From contig QFNI01000043.1 in NCBI GenBank assembly GCA_003240775.1, positions 1 through 32,749 on the forward strand: DNA of 32,749 nt, read 5' to 3'. Positions 14,679-21,497 of the stretch are shown in pieces. A program made the position numbers and the translations under genes. The stretch's first letter is position 1, and the number at the start of each line of letters is the position of its first letter. The DNA comes from Mesorhizobium amorphae. Lineage in GTDB: Bacteria > Pseudomonadota > Alphaproteobacteria > Rhizobiales > Rhizobiaceae. The notes beneath the pieces were generated by a model. It was not told the origin of the DNA. It saw nothing but the letters and a program-made list of their open reading frames with translations, and searched no databases.

Positions 14679-17240
14679 ATGCTTTATTTCTCGCGCTGGA
14701 AAACGTTCAGCATCTGGGCCGTCGTGCTTCTCGGCGTGCTGCTCGCCCTGCCGAACGCGCTCCCGCAGCGATGGCTCGACGCCATGCCGGATTGGATGCC
14801 CAAGCGCTCGATGACGCTCGGCCTCGACCTCCAGGGCGGCTCTCACATCCTGCTCGCCATCGACCGGCAGGACCTGATCAATGACCGGCTGAACTCCGCG
14901 CGCGACGAGATCCGCAACGCGCTGCGCGGCGGAGGCGTCCGCTATACCGGGCTTTCGGGCACCGGCCGCACCGTGCAGGTCCGCATCACCGATGCAGCGC
15001 AGCTGGATGCCGCCCGCACCGCGCTGGCGAGCCTGACCCAGCCCGTCTCTTCCGGCCTGTTCGGCTCCGGCACCATCTCCGAACTCGCGTTGAGCGAACC
15101 CGAGCCCGGCCTCCTGCGCTTCACGCTGACCGACGAGGGCATCCAGTATCGCGTCGGCACCGCGGTCTCGCAGTCGATCGAAGTGGTCGGTCGCCGCGTG
15201 AACGAGCTCGGCACCACCGAGCCCATCATCCAGCGCCAGGGTGTCGACCGCATCCTCGTCCAGGTGCCCGGCCTCCAGGACCCCCAGCGCCTGAAGGACA
15301 TCCTGGGCCAGACCGCCAAGCTCACCTTCCAGATGGTGGACCAGTCGGTGAACGTCCAGGAGGCGATTCAGGGCCGTCCGCCGAATGGCTCCACGGTCAT
15401 GTATTCCACCGACGACCCGCCGGTGCCCTACCTGATCGAGAACCGCGTGATCGTTTCGGGCGAGAACCTGGTGGACGCGCAGGCCTCGTTTGACCAGCGC
15501 ACCAACGAGCCCATCGTCTCCTTCCGCTTCGACGGGCAGGGCGCCTCGCGCTTCGGCCAGACCACCCAGCAGAATGTGGGCCGGCTGTTCGCCATCATTC
15601 TCGACAACCAGGTGATCTCCGCGCCGCAGATCCGCGAGCCGATCCTGGGCGGCACCGGCCAGATCTCCGGCAACTTCACGCCGCAGTCGGCCAACGACCT
15701 CGCCGTGCTCCTGCGCGCCGGCGCGCTGCCGGCGGACCTCACCATCGTGGAAGAGCGCACCGTCGGCCCGAGCCTGGGTGCGGATTCGATCAATGCGGGC
15801 AAGCTCGCATCAGCGGTCGGCGCCGTGCTGGTCGTGGTCGCCATGCTTCTGATCTACGGCAAGCTCGGCGTGATCGCGAACATCGCGCTTCTGGCCAACG
15901 TGGCACTGATCATCGCGGTTCTCACGATCTTGGGCGCGACCCTGACGCTGCCGGGCATCGCCGGCATCGTGCTCACCATGGGCATGGCGGTGGACTCCAA
16001 CGTCATCATCTTCGAGCGCGTCCGCGAGGAGCGACGAGCGGGGCGCTCCATCGTCCAGTCGCTGGATTCAGGCTTCTCCAACGCGCTTCGCACGGTGGTG
16101 GACGCCAACCTCACCACCTTCCTGATCGCGGCCATCCTGTTCTACATGGGCACCGGCCCGGTGAAGGGGTTCGCCGTGACCCTCGGCATCGGCATCGTGA
16201 CCACCGTGTTCACCGCGTTCACGCTGACGCGCTGGCTCGTCGCGCAGTGGCTTAAGCGCGAGCGCCCGACCGAGTTCCCCAAGGGGCTCGTGCAGTATCT
16301 GCCGCTCGACCCCAAGGTGCCCTTCATGAAGTGGCGCAATCCGGGCTTCGCGCTGTCGATCGTGCTTTCGGCCCTTGTCGGCATCGCCTGCCTGACCATG
16401 AACTTCAACTACGGCATCGACTTCCGCGGCGGCTCGATGATCGAGTTGCAGTCGAAGAGCGGCCCGGCCGACCCCGGCGATGTGCGCACGAGGCTGTCCG
16501 ACCTGAACATCGGCGAGGTCCAGGTTCAGCAGTTCGGCCAGGACGACACGCTGATGGTGCGCGTGGGCGCACAGGAAGCCGGCGACAACGCCGAGCAGAG
16601 CGTGGTCGAGCGCGTGCGCAGCGAAGTGGGCGACCAGTACGACTTCCGCCGCGTCGAAGTGGTGGGGCCGACCGTCTCGGGCGAACTCGCCTGGACGGGA
16701 ACCATCGGCATCCTGCTCTCAATGGTGGCGATGCTGATCTACATCTGGTTCCGCTTCGAATGGCAGTTCGGCGTGGGTGCCATCGTGTCCACCGCGCACG
16801 ACGTGATCATGATCGTGGGCGTCTATGTGATCCTGGGCCTGGAGTTCAACCTGTCCTCGATCGCAGCCATCCTTACCGTGATCGGCTACTCCATCAACGA
16901 CACGGTGGTGATCTACGACCGCATCCGCGAGAACCTGCGAAAATACAAGAAGCTGCCGATCGATCAGGTGATCGACATGTCCCTGAACCAGACGCTGTCG
17001 CGCACCATCCTGACCGGCGTGAACGTGCTGCTCGCGCTCGTCTCGCTCTACCTGTTCGGCGGCGAGGTGATCTCGTCCTTCGTGTTCGCGATCATCGTGG
17101 GCGTGTTCGTGGGCACCTACTCCTCGCTCTTCATCGCCGGTCCCATGCTGATCCTGTTCAAGCTCCGGCCGGACATGTTCGACGTGAAGACCGACGAAAA
17201 GGGCAGGGCGCTTCCACCCACAGCGCCTGCCAAGGCCTGA
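14679..17240 (+). CDS. secDF: Fused protein-export membrane protein SecD-SecF
   Basis: RND-family Sec accessory machine of 853 residues that uses the proton gradient to pull translocating proteins into the periplasm. The SecD half has the N-terminal helix, GLDLQGGSHILL at 48-59, a long P1 domain, and the six-helix region starting after VGPSLGADSINAGKLASA with GMAVDSNVIIFERVREE. The SecF half begins near residue 545, with IDFRGGSMIEL at about 579-589 and GYSINDTVVIYDRIREN. Separate SecD and SecF in E. coli are fused here, as in many Rhizobiales. ATG 14679 is chosen because the hydrophobic N-terminus MLYFSRWKTFSIW begins there; a weak GGAAAG precedes it. Confidence 0.95.
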   Translation: MLYFSRWKTFSIWAVVLLGVLLALPNALPQRWLDAMPDWMPKRSMTLGLDLQGGSHILLAIDRQDLINDRLNSARDEIRNALRGGGVRYTGLSGTGRTVQVRITDAAQLDAARTALASLTQPVSSGLFGSGTISELALSEPEPGLLRFTLTDEGIQYRVGTAVSQSIEVVGRRVNELGTTEPIIQRQGVDRILVQVPGLQDPQRLKDILGQTAKLTFQMVDQSVNVQEAIQGRPPNGSTVMYSTDDPPVPYLIENRVIVSGENLVDAQASFDQRTNEPIVSFRFDGQGASRFGQTTQQNVGRLFAIILDNQVISAPQIREPILGGTGQISGNFTPQSANDLAVLLRAGALPADLTIVEERTVGPSLGADSINAGKLASAVGAVLVVVAMLLIYGKLGVIANIALLANVALIIAVLTILGATLTLPGIAGIVLTMGMAVDSNVIIFERVREERRAGRSIVQSLDSGFSNALRTVVDANLTTFLIAAILFYMGTGPVKGFAVTLGIGIVTTVFTAFTLTRWLVAQWLKRERPTEFPKGLVQYLPLDPKVPFMKWRNPGFALSIVLSALVGIACLTMNFNYGIDFRGGSMIELQSKSGPADPGDVRTRLSDLNIGEVQVQQFGQDDTLMVRVGAQEAGDNAEQSVVERVRSEVGDQYDFRRVEVVGPTVSGELAWTGTIGILLSMVAMLIYIWFRFEWQFGVGAIVSTAHDVIMIVGVYVILGLEFNLSSIAAILTVIGYSINDTVVIYDRIRENLRKYKKLPIDQVIDMSLNQTLSRTILTGVNVLLALVSLYLFGGEVISSFVFAIIVGVFVGTYSSLFIAGPMLILFKLRPDMFDVKTDEKGRALPPTAPAKA

Positions 17241-17241
17241 G

Positions 17242-17643
17242 GTGGACCCCGCACCTCCGCAGGGCATCGTCGTCCGGGAAGCCCATTTTCCCGGACGCGC
17301 TCCTATCGACGCCTACGGCAATGGCGGCTTCCGCTTTGCCGACATGTCGCACAAGGGCGCGATCCTCTGCTTGCCTTCCGGCATCCACGGCTGGGAGGCT
17401 TCACCCTCCGATGCCCTGACCGAGGCGGCCTTCGCCGCGGTGCTGGCCGAGGCCAAGGACATCGAGGTGCTTCTGGTCGGCACCGGCCGCGATCTTCGCC
17501 GCATCCCCCCGCACTTGCGCGAGCGCTTCCGCGCGGCCGGCATCTCGGCCGATGCGATGTCGACGGGGGCCGCCGTGCGCACCTACAACGTGCTGCTCGC
17601 CGAAGACCGGGCCGTCGCCGCAGCTCTTTTCGCCGTCGACTGA
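17242..17643 (+). CDS. Mth938-like domain protein, NDUFAF3 homologue (DUF498/COG3737)
   Basis: Protein of 133 residues with the Mth938/DUF498 fold. Seen are the N-terminal IDAYGNGGFRFADMSHKGAILCLP, the core strand IEVLLVGTGRDLRRIPPHLRE, and AGISADAMSTGAAVRTYNVLLAEDR, where the MxTxxAxRTYNxL segment is the family signature. The mitochondrial member NDUFAF3 assembles respiratory complex I; the bacterial function is not established. The start is GTG at 17242, one base after the secDF stop. The next gene starts 1 base beyond its stop and encodes a homologue of another complex I assembly factor, so the pair may act together. Confidence 0.88.
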   Translation: MDPAPPQGIVVREAHFPGRAPIDAYGNGGFRFADMSHKGAILCLPSGIHGWEASPSDALTEAAFAAVLAEAKDIEVLLVGTGRDLRRIPPHLRERFRAAGISADAMSTGAAVRTYNVLLAEDRAVAAALFAVD

Positions 17644-17644
17644 C

Positions 17645-18472
17645 GTGGACGACCAGGACCCGAGTTCCGTCGTTCGCGACGGCGATCCCGACCGTTTCCT
17701 TTCCACGCTCTACGCGCCGGCCGAGAAGCGCGATGCGCTGTTTGCGCTCGGTGCCTTCTACGTCGAGGTCGCAGCCATCCGCGACCGGGTGCGCGAGCCG
17801 TTGCCGGGCGAAATCCGCTTGCAATGGTGGCGCGACGCCATCGAGACGCGGCAAGCGGGCGGCCACCCCCTGGCCGAAAAGCTCATCGCGATCATCACGG
17901 GCTACGACCTTCCCACCGCGGCCTTCGAGCAATTGCTGGAAGCCCGCATCTTCGATCTCTATGCCGATCCCATGCCCGGCCGCACCGAGCTCGAAGCCTA
18001 TTGCGGCGAGACGGAGGGCGCCATTCTCCAGCTCGCCTGCCTCGTCCTCGACAGGCAAGCCGCTCGCTCCGCCAGCGAAGCCTCGGGCCACGGCGCCTGC
18101 GCGCTCGGCATCGCCCGCATCCTTGCTCGACTCCCGCGCGACCGCGCGCGCGGCCAATGCTTCGTGCCCCGCGATCTGCTTGCCGCCGCGGGCACCGATC
18201 CCGAAAGCTTCGTCGCCGCTCGCGACGAGCCCGCCGCGCAGCGGGCGGTCACGGCCCTCGTGGCGCTCGCCACCGAGCACATGACACGCTTCGAGGCGGC
18301 CGCCGCCAAGCTGCCGACAACGCAGCGCAGCGCGTTCCTGCCGCTCGCAGCTCTTCCGCTGCGGCTCGATCGTTTGGGAGATGCGGGCAAGGTCCTGGAC
18401 GGGAGTGCCGGAGAGCCGCCCGCCTGGCGGCGCCAGTGGCGGATCTTCCGTCGTGCCTCGTCCGGCTGGTAG
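17645..18472 (+). CDS. Squalene/phytoene synthase-family protein, NDUFAF6-like, catalytic Asp motifs missing
   Basis: Protein of 275 residues with the trans-isoprenyl diphosphate synthase fold. The characteristic YAPAEKRDALFALGAFYVEV and GEIRLQWWRDAIE (about 57-69) are present, as is YCGETEGAILQLACLVL in the second half. True squalene and phytoene synthases carry two Asp-rich DxxxD motifs for diphosphate-Mg; here neither position is intact (VEVAAIRD and CGETEG), the pattern of the complex I assembly factor NDUFAF6. I infer a non-enzymatic assembly role, not carotenoid or hopanoid synthesis. The start is GTG 17645, one base after the Mth938 gene; the stop abuts the trmFO stop from the other strand. 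Confidence 0.82.
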   Translation: MDDQDPSSVVRDGDPDRFLSTLYAPAEKRDALFALGAFYVEVAAIRDRVREPLPGEIRLQWWRDAIETRQAGGHPLAEKLIAIITGYDLPTAAFEQLLEARIFDLYADPMPGRTELEAYCGETEGAILQLACLVLDRQAARSASEASGHGACALGIARILARLPRDRARGQCFVPRDLLAAAGTDPESFVAARDEPAAQRAVTALVALATEHMTRFEAAAAKLPTTQRSAFLPLAALPLRLDRLGDAGKVLDGSAGEPPAWRRQWRIFRRASSGW

Positions 18473-19885
18473 CTATTCGGCCGCTTCGGGCAGCGCTTCG
18501 GAAAGGCCGAGCCATTCCCGACAGGCGGCCAGCGCGCGCGCGGTGGTTGCGCGCTTCTTGGCCTGCGTCTTCTCCTTGCCGCGCAAGCGCTTGCCTTCGA
18601 CCCGCGGCGCTTCCATCTCTGGGAACAGCCCGAAATTGATGTTCATCGGCTGAAACGACCGCTTGCCCGGCTCGTCGTCCGAGGAGAGGTGCCCACCCGT
18701 GATGTGTCCGAGCAGCGCGCCCATCGCGGTCGTGGCCGGGGGAAGCGACACGTCGCGCCCCAGCGCCTCGGCGGCCGCGAAGCGGCCTGCGAGCAATCCG
18801 ACAGCCGCCGACTCCACATAGCCCTCGCAGCCCGTGATCTGGCCCGCGAAGCGCAGCGCCGGCCGCGAGCGCAGCCTAAGCGTGGGGTCGAGGAGGCGTG
18901 GGGAATCGAGATAGGTGTTGCGGTGGAGGCCCCCGAGCCGCGCGAACTCGGCATGATCGAGGCCGGGTATCGTACGGAAGATGCGCATCTGCTCGGCGTG
19001 GCGGAGCTTGGTCTGGAAGCCCACCATGTTGAACAGCGAGCCCAGCGCGTTGTCCTGGCGCAGCTGCACCACCGCATAGGCCTTGGTCGCGGGGTCGTGC
19101 GCGTTGGTCAGGCCCATCGGCTTCATCGGCCCGTGGCGCAGCGTCTCCACACCCCGCTCGGCCATCACCTCGATCGGCAGGCAGCCGTCGAAATAGGGTG
19201 TGCCCTCCCATTCCTTGAAGAGCGTCTTCTCGCCCGCGATCAGGGCGGCCACGAACCCCTCATACTGTTCCTTGTTCATGGGGCAGTTGATATAGTCCTT
19301 GCCCGTGCCGCCCGGTCCCACCTTGTCGTAACGCGACTGGAACCAGCACACGCTCATGTCGATCGTCTCGAAATGCACGATGGGCGCGATGGCGTCGAAA
19401 AAGGCGAGCGCATCGGCGCCCGTCTCCGCGCCGATGGCAGAGGCGAGCGAGGGCGCGGTCAGCGGCCCGGTGGCGATGATGCAGGGTCCCCACTCCGCAG
19501 GCGGCAGTCCGGAAACCTCCTCGCGCCTGATCTCGATCAGCGGATGCGCTTCGAGCCTCGCCGTCACGCCTTCCGAGAAGCCGTCGCGGTCCACTGCAAG
19601 CGCAGAGCCTGCCGGAATCTGGTGCGCGTCGCCGCACGCCATGATCAGCGAGCCGGCAAGCCGCATCTCGGCGTGCAGGAGCCCCACGGCGTTCGTCTCG
19701 GCGTCGTCGGAGCGGAAGGAATTGGAGCAGACGAGTTCCGCCAGCCCGTCCGTCCTGTGCGCGTCCGTGCCGCGCACAGGCCGCATCTCGTGCAGCACTG
19801 CGGGAATGCCGGCTTGCGCCACCTGCCAAGCGGCCTCCGAGCCCGCGAGCCCGCCGCCGATGATGTGGATTGGGTTTTGTGCCAT
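18473..19885 (-). CDS. trmFO: Methylenetetrahydrofolate-tRNA-(uracil-5-)-methyltransferase
   Basis: FAD- and folate-dependent enzyme making 5-methyluridine-54 in the T loop of tRNAs; 470 residues. The N-terminal dinucleotide fold is PIHIIGGGLAGSEAAWQ at 5-21; HEMRPVRGTDAHRTDGLAELVCSNSFRSDD contains the conserved CSNSFRSD active-site segment, read in parts as HEMRP, ELVCSNSF and RSDD. Further hallmarks are NCPMNKEQYEGF and FAGQITGCEGYVESAA. The start is ATG 19885 by homology; no ribosome site is visible before it, and the small-RNA array lies 60 bases upstream on the same strand. It replaces SAM-dependent TrmA found in E. coli. Confidence 0.94.
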   Translation of the reverse strand: MAQNPIHIIGGGLAGSEAAWQVAQAGIPAVLHEMRPVRGTDAHRTDGLAELVCSNSFRSDDAETNAVGLLHAEMRLAGSLIMACGDAHQIPAGSALAVDRDGFSEGVTARLEAHPLIEIRREEVSGLPPAEWGPCIIATGPLTAPSLASAIGAETGADALAFFDAIAPIVHFETIDMSVCWFQSRYDKVGPGGTGKDYINCPMNKEQYEGFVAALIAGEKTLFKEWEGTPYFDGCLPIEVMAERGVETLRHGPMKPMGLTNAHDPATKAYAVVQLRQDNALGSLFNMVGFQTKLRHAEQMRIFRTIPGLDHAEFARLGGLHRNTYLDSPRLLDPTLRLRSRPALRFAGQITGCEGYVESAAVGLLAGRFAAAEALGRDVSLPPATTAMGALLGHITGGHLSSDDEPGKRSFQPMNINFGLFPEMEAPRVEGKRLRGKEKTQAKKRATTARALAACREWLGLSEALPEAAE

Positions 19886-19936
19886 GGCGCGGGAGTTAAT
19901 CTCACCGCCGCCCGAAGGCAAGGAAAGCAACCTCCA

Positions 19937-19977
19937 GATACAACAACACCCGCCGGGGGAGGAGGTCCGGCGGGTGT
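19937..19977 (-). terminator. Terminator-like end of the DUF1127/small-RNA unit
   Basis: On the minus strand the last hairpin of the array (perfect 11-bp GC-rich stem, 19977-19967 with 19956-19946) is followed by TGTTGTATC, a U-rich but interrupted tail. This fits an intrinsic terminator that ends the DUF1127 transcript before trmFO, perhaps leakily. Confidence 0.55.
19946..19977 (-). ncRNA. Cuckoo/CcsR-like stem-loop 1 (CCTCCTCCC loop)
   Basis: Third hairpin in transcript order. Arms ACACCCGCCGG (19977-19967 in minus sense) and CCGGCGGGTGT (19956-19946) pair over 11 bp without mismatch. The 10-base loop ACCTCCTCCC carries the anti-Shine-Dalgarno nonamer CCTCCTCCC at 19957-19965. It has the strongest stem of the three and the only U-rich tail. 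I assign it to the CcsR/cuckoo group from the motif, hairpin position and DUF1127 neighbour; no covariance search was possible. Confidence 0.75.
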
Positions 19978-19987
19978 CGCTATGTTT

Positions 19988-20020
19988 GGCCAGCGTTCGG
20001 GAGGAGGAGAAGCGCTGGCC
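19988..20020 (-). ncRNA. Cuckoo/CcsR-like stem-loop 2 (CCTCCTCCC loop)
   Basis: Middle hairpin. In minus sense GGCCAGCG (20020-20013) pairs with CGCTGGCC (19995-19988), 8 bp extendable by a G-U and an A-U pair. The loop includes CTCCTCCTCCCG, so the nonamer CCTCCTCCC lies at 19999-20007, 42 bases from the copy in stem-loop 1. The stem sequence is unrelated to the other two stems while the loop is the same. Confidence 0.72.
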
Positions 20021-20024
20021 TCTC

Positions 20025-20056
20025 CGTCGGAGCCTGGGAGGAGGATGGCTCCGACG
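20025..20056 (-). ncRNA. Cuckoo/CcsR-like stem-loop 3 (CCTCCTCCC loop), just after DUF1127
   Basis: First hairpin in transcript order, 15 bases after the DUF1127 stop. In minus sense CGTCGGAGCC (20056-20047) pairs with GGCTCCGACG (20034-20025), a perfect 10-bp stem. The 12-base loop ATCCTCCTCCCA holds CCTCCTCCC at 20036-20044, 37 bases from the copy in stem-loop 2. Confidence 0.74.
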
Positions 20057-20071
20057 AAACTCGTGCGTCGA

Positions 20072-20212
20072 TCAGATCGACTTGCGGGCTACGTGGCGGA
20101 TGTCGCCGCGAGCGATGCCCAGATCGCTCAGCTCACGGTTCGAAAGGCGGCTCAGCTCGGACACGGTATCGCGGTAGCGGCGCCAGTTGCGGTAGTTGTT
20201 GAAGAGGTTCAC
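20072..20212 (-). CDS. DUF1127 small arginine-rich protein (46 residues)
   Basis: Short gene beginning at GTG 20212. The product starts MNLFNNYRNWRRYRDTVSEL and ends GIARGDIRHVARKSI; the middle SRLSNRELSDLGI is the DUF1127 signature. It is basic (10 Arg and 1 Lys of 46) and predicted helical. Small DUF1127 proteins of Alphaproteobacteria include CcaF1 of Rhodobacter, an RNA-binding protein whose transcript carries the CcsR small RNAs in its 3' region; the three CCTCCTCCC hairpins after this gene reproduce that arrangement. There is no strong ribosome site (GAAAGA upstream). Function as an RNA-binding partner is inferred from the analogy. Confidence 0.88.
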   Translation of the reverse strand: MNLFNNYRNWRRYRDTVSELSRLSNRELSDLGIARGDIRHVARKSI

Positions 20213-20301
20213 GGTCGTTGTCTTTCGCGTCTTTGGTTCGGCTTGTCTCTGTGGACGAGGTGGAAGATAGAGGGTCCCCGAGGGCTGCGGAAGGGCGGAT
20301 G

Positions 20302-20350
20302 TTGCATGGCAGCAATGCGTTTGTGCAATGCAAAACTAATCGATTGTAGA
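20302..20350. promoter_or_regulatory. Repeat-rich divergent control region between DUF1127 and DUF2157 genes
   Basis: The 181-base divergent gap holds TTGCAT (20302-20307) and its inverse ATGCAA (20328-20333), plus GCAATGC twice in direct orientation (20312-20318 and 20325-20331, 13-bp period). A loose promoter toward DUF2157 is TTGTGC (20321-20326), 18 bases, TGTAGA (20345-20350). A loose minus-strand -10, CTATCT (20270-20265), could serve DUF1127. These may be operator half-sites; the regulator is unknown. Confidence 0.35.
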
Positions 20351-20393
20351 AATCCCGCCACACCGGCTCCCAAAGGGCTTTGGAGATGACACG

Positions 20394-21497
20394 CTGAGCT
20401 ATCGGAAAAAGGTCGAAATCGACCTCGCACGCTGGGCCGAAAATGGCCTGATCGACCAGGCCACCGCCGCGCGTCTGCGCGCCGACCTGATGGAACGCGA
20501 GGGCCGGGGCGTCGAGTTCGGCTCGGTGCTCGCCATCCTCGCCGGCCTCACCATGATCGGCGCCGTTCTGCTGTTCGTCGCAGCCGGCTGGGAGGATATT
20601 CCGAGGCTGGGGCGGGTGGCGCTCCTGGCTGCCCTCGTCGCGGGCGGATATCTCGGTGGCGCGCTTCTCAAGTCGCGCGGCCATTCGGCCTTTGGCGAAG
20701 CGCTCTGGCTCGTGGGTGCCGGCGCGTTCGGTGCGTCGATCGCCCTGGTCGGCCAGATGTATCACCTGAGCGGCGACGAGACGGGGGTGTTGCTGACCTG
20801 GTCGATCGGCACGGGTCTCGCCGCAGCCCTCCTGCGCTCCGCACCCTTGTCGGTGTTTGCCGCAGCGCTCGCAGCTGTATGGCTCGTGCTCTGGGCGCTG
20901 CTGTCGATCGAGAACGGCACGATCCCCTGGCGCTTCGTGCCTTTGGCGGCGGGTCTTTGGGCCGTGTCGCTCTGGGCGGGGAGCCGGCCCTCGCGACACC
21001 TCCTGCTTCTCGCCGCCTACGCCTTCCTCGTCGTGGTCGCCGAACAAGTAGGACGCACGGCCGCGGGCACTGTGATCGCCGCCGCCGGCGCCATCCTTTT
21101 CCTTCTCGCCTGGCTCCACCCCGAGAAGGCCCGGCGCTGGAGCGGTCTTGGCAACGCGGTCTTCGCCCACCTCTTCGTGCTGTCGATGCTCGGCTTTGCG
21201 ATCCTTCAGGTGGATTATTACGACAGCCCCTATCTCGCGATTCCCGCAGCCATCGCCCTAGCCGCAGTCGTCGCGGCCCTGCTCACGGCGGGGCGCTTGT
21301 CCCACGCCTTGCGGGTGCTCGCCTATCTCGCCTTCGCCCACCAGCTCGTTCTGGTCTACAGCGCGACCATCGGCACCATGCTCGGCACCTCCGGCTTTTT
21401 CTTCGTGGCGGCTCTTCTTCTTGCCGCCCTTGCCGTGCTGATCACGCGCATCGAGCGGCGGGTGCGGACGGCCGGCATCGGGGAGGGTGGAGAATGA
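20394..21497 (+). CDS. DUF2157 membrane protein (probable CTG start)
   Basis: Integral membrane protein of about 367 residues. The soluble N-terminus SYRKKVEIDLARWAENGLID, then Gln-Ala-Thr-Ala-Ala-Arg-Leu, is the DUF2157 domain, followed by about ten hydrophobic segments (for example SVLAILAGLTMIGAVLLFVA). The first in-frame ATG (20490) would remove 32 residues of the DUF2157 domain. Upstream of it the frame is open to a TAA at about 20338 and has no ATG, GTG or TTG; CTG 20394 sits 8 bases after GGAG (20382-20385) and directly before SYRKK, so I propose CTG initiation. A base error changing the start is the alternative. It overlaps the next gene as ATGA; the two families usually occur together. 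Function unknown. Confidence 0.82.
   Translation: MSYRKKVEIDLARWAENGLIDQATAARLRADLMEREGRGVEFGSVLAILAGLTMIGAVLLFVAAGWEDIPRLGRVALLAALVAGGYLGGALLKSRGHSAFGEALWLVGAGAFGASIALVGQMYHLSGDETGVLLTWSIGTGLAAALLRSAPLSVFAAALAAVWLVLWALLSIENGTIPWRFVPLAAGLWAVSLWAGSRPSRHLLLLAAYAFLVVVAEQVGRTAAGTVIAAAGAILFLLAWLHPEKARRWSGLGNAVFAHLFVLSMLGFAILQVDYYDSPYLAIPAAIALAAVVAALLTAGRLSHALRVLAYLAFAHQLVLVYSATIGTMLGTSGFFFVAALLLAALAVLITRIERRVRTAGIGEGGE

Noticed and set aside
17645..18472. Functional phytoene or squalene synthase for carotenoid or hopanoid synthesis
   Set aside because: Both Asp-rich diphosphate-binding motifs are missing and no other isoprenoid gene is nearby; the NDUFAF6-like reading fits better.
19957..20044. 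CRISPR-like or simple tandem repeat, because GGGAGGAGG recurs three times about 40 bases apart
   Set aside because: The repeated unit is only 9 bases and each copy lies in the loop of its own perfect stem; CRISPR repeats are longer and do not sit in different stems.
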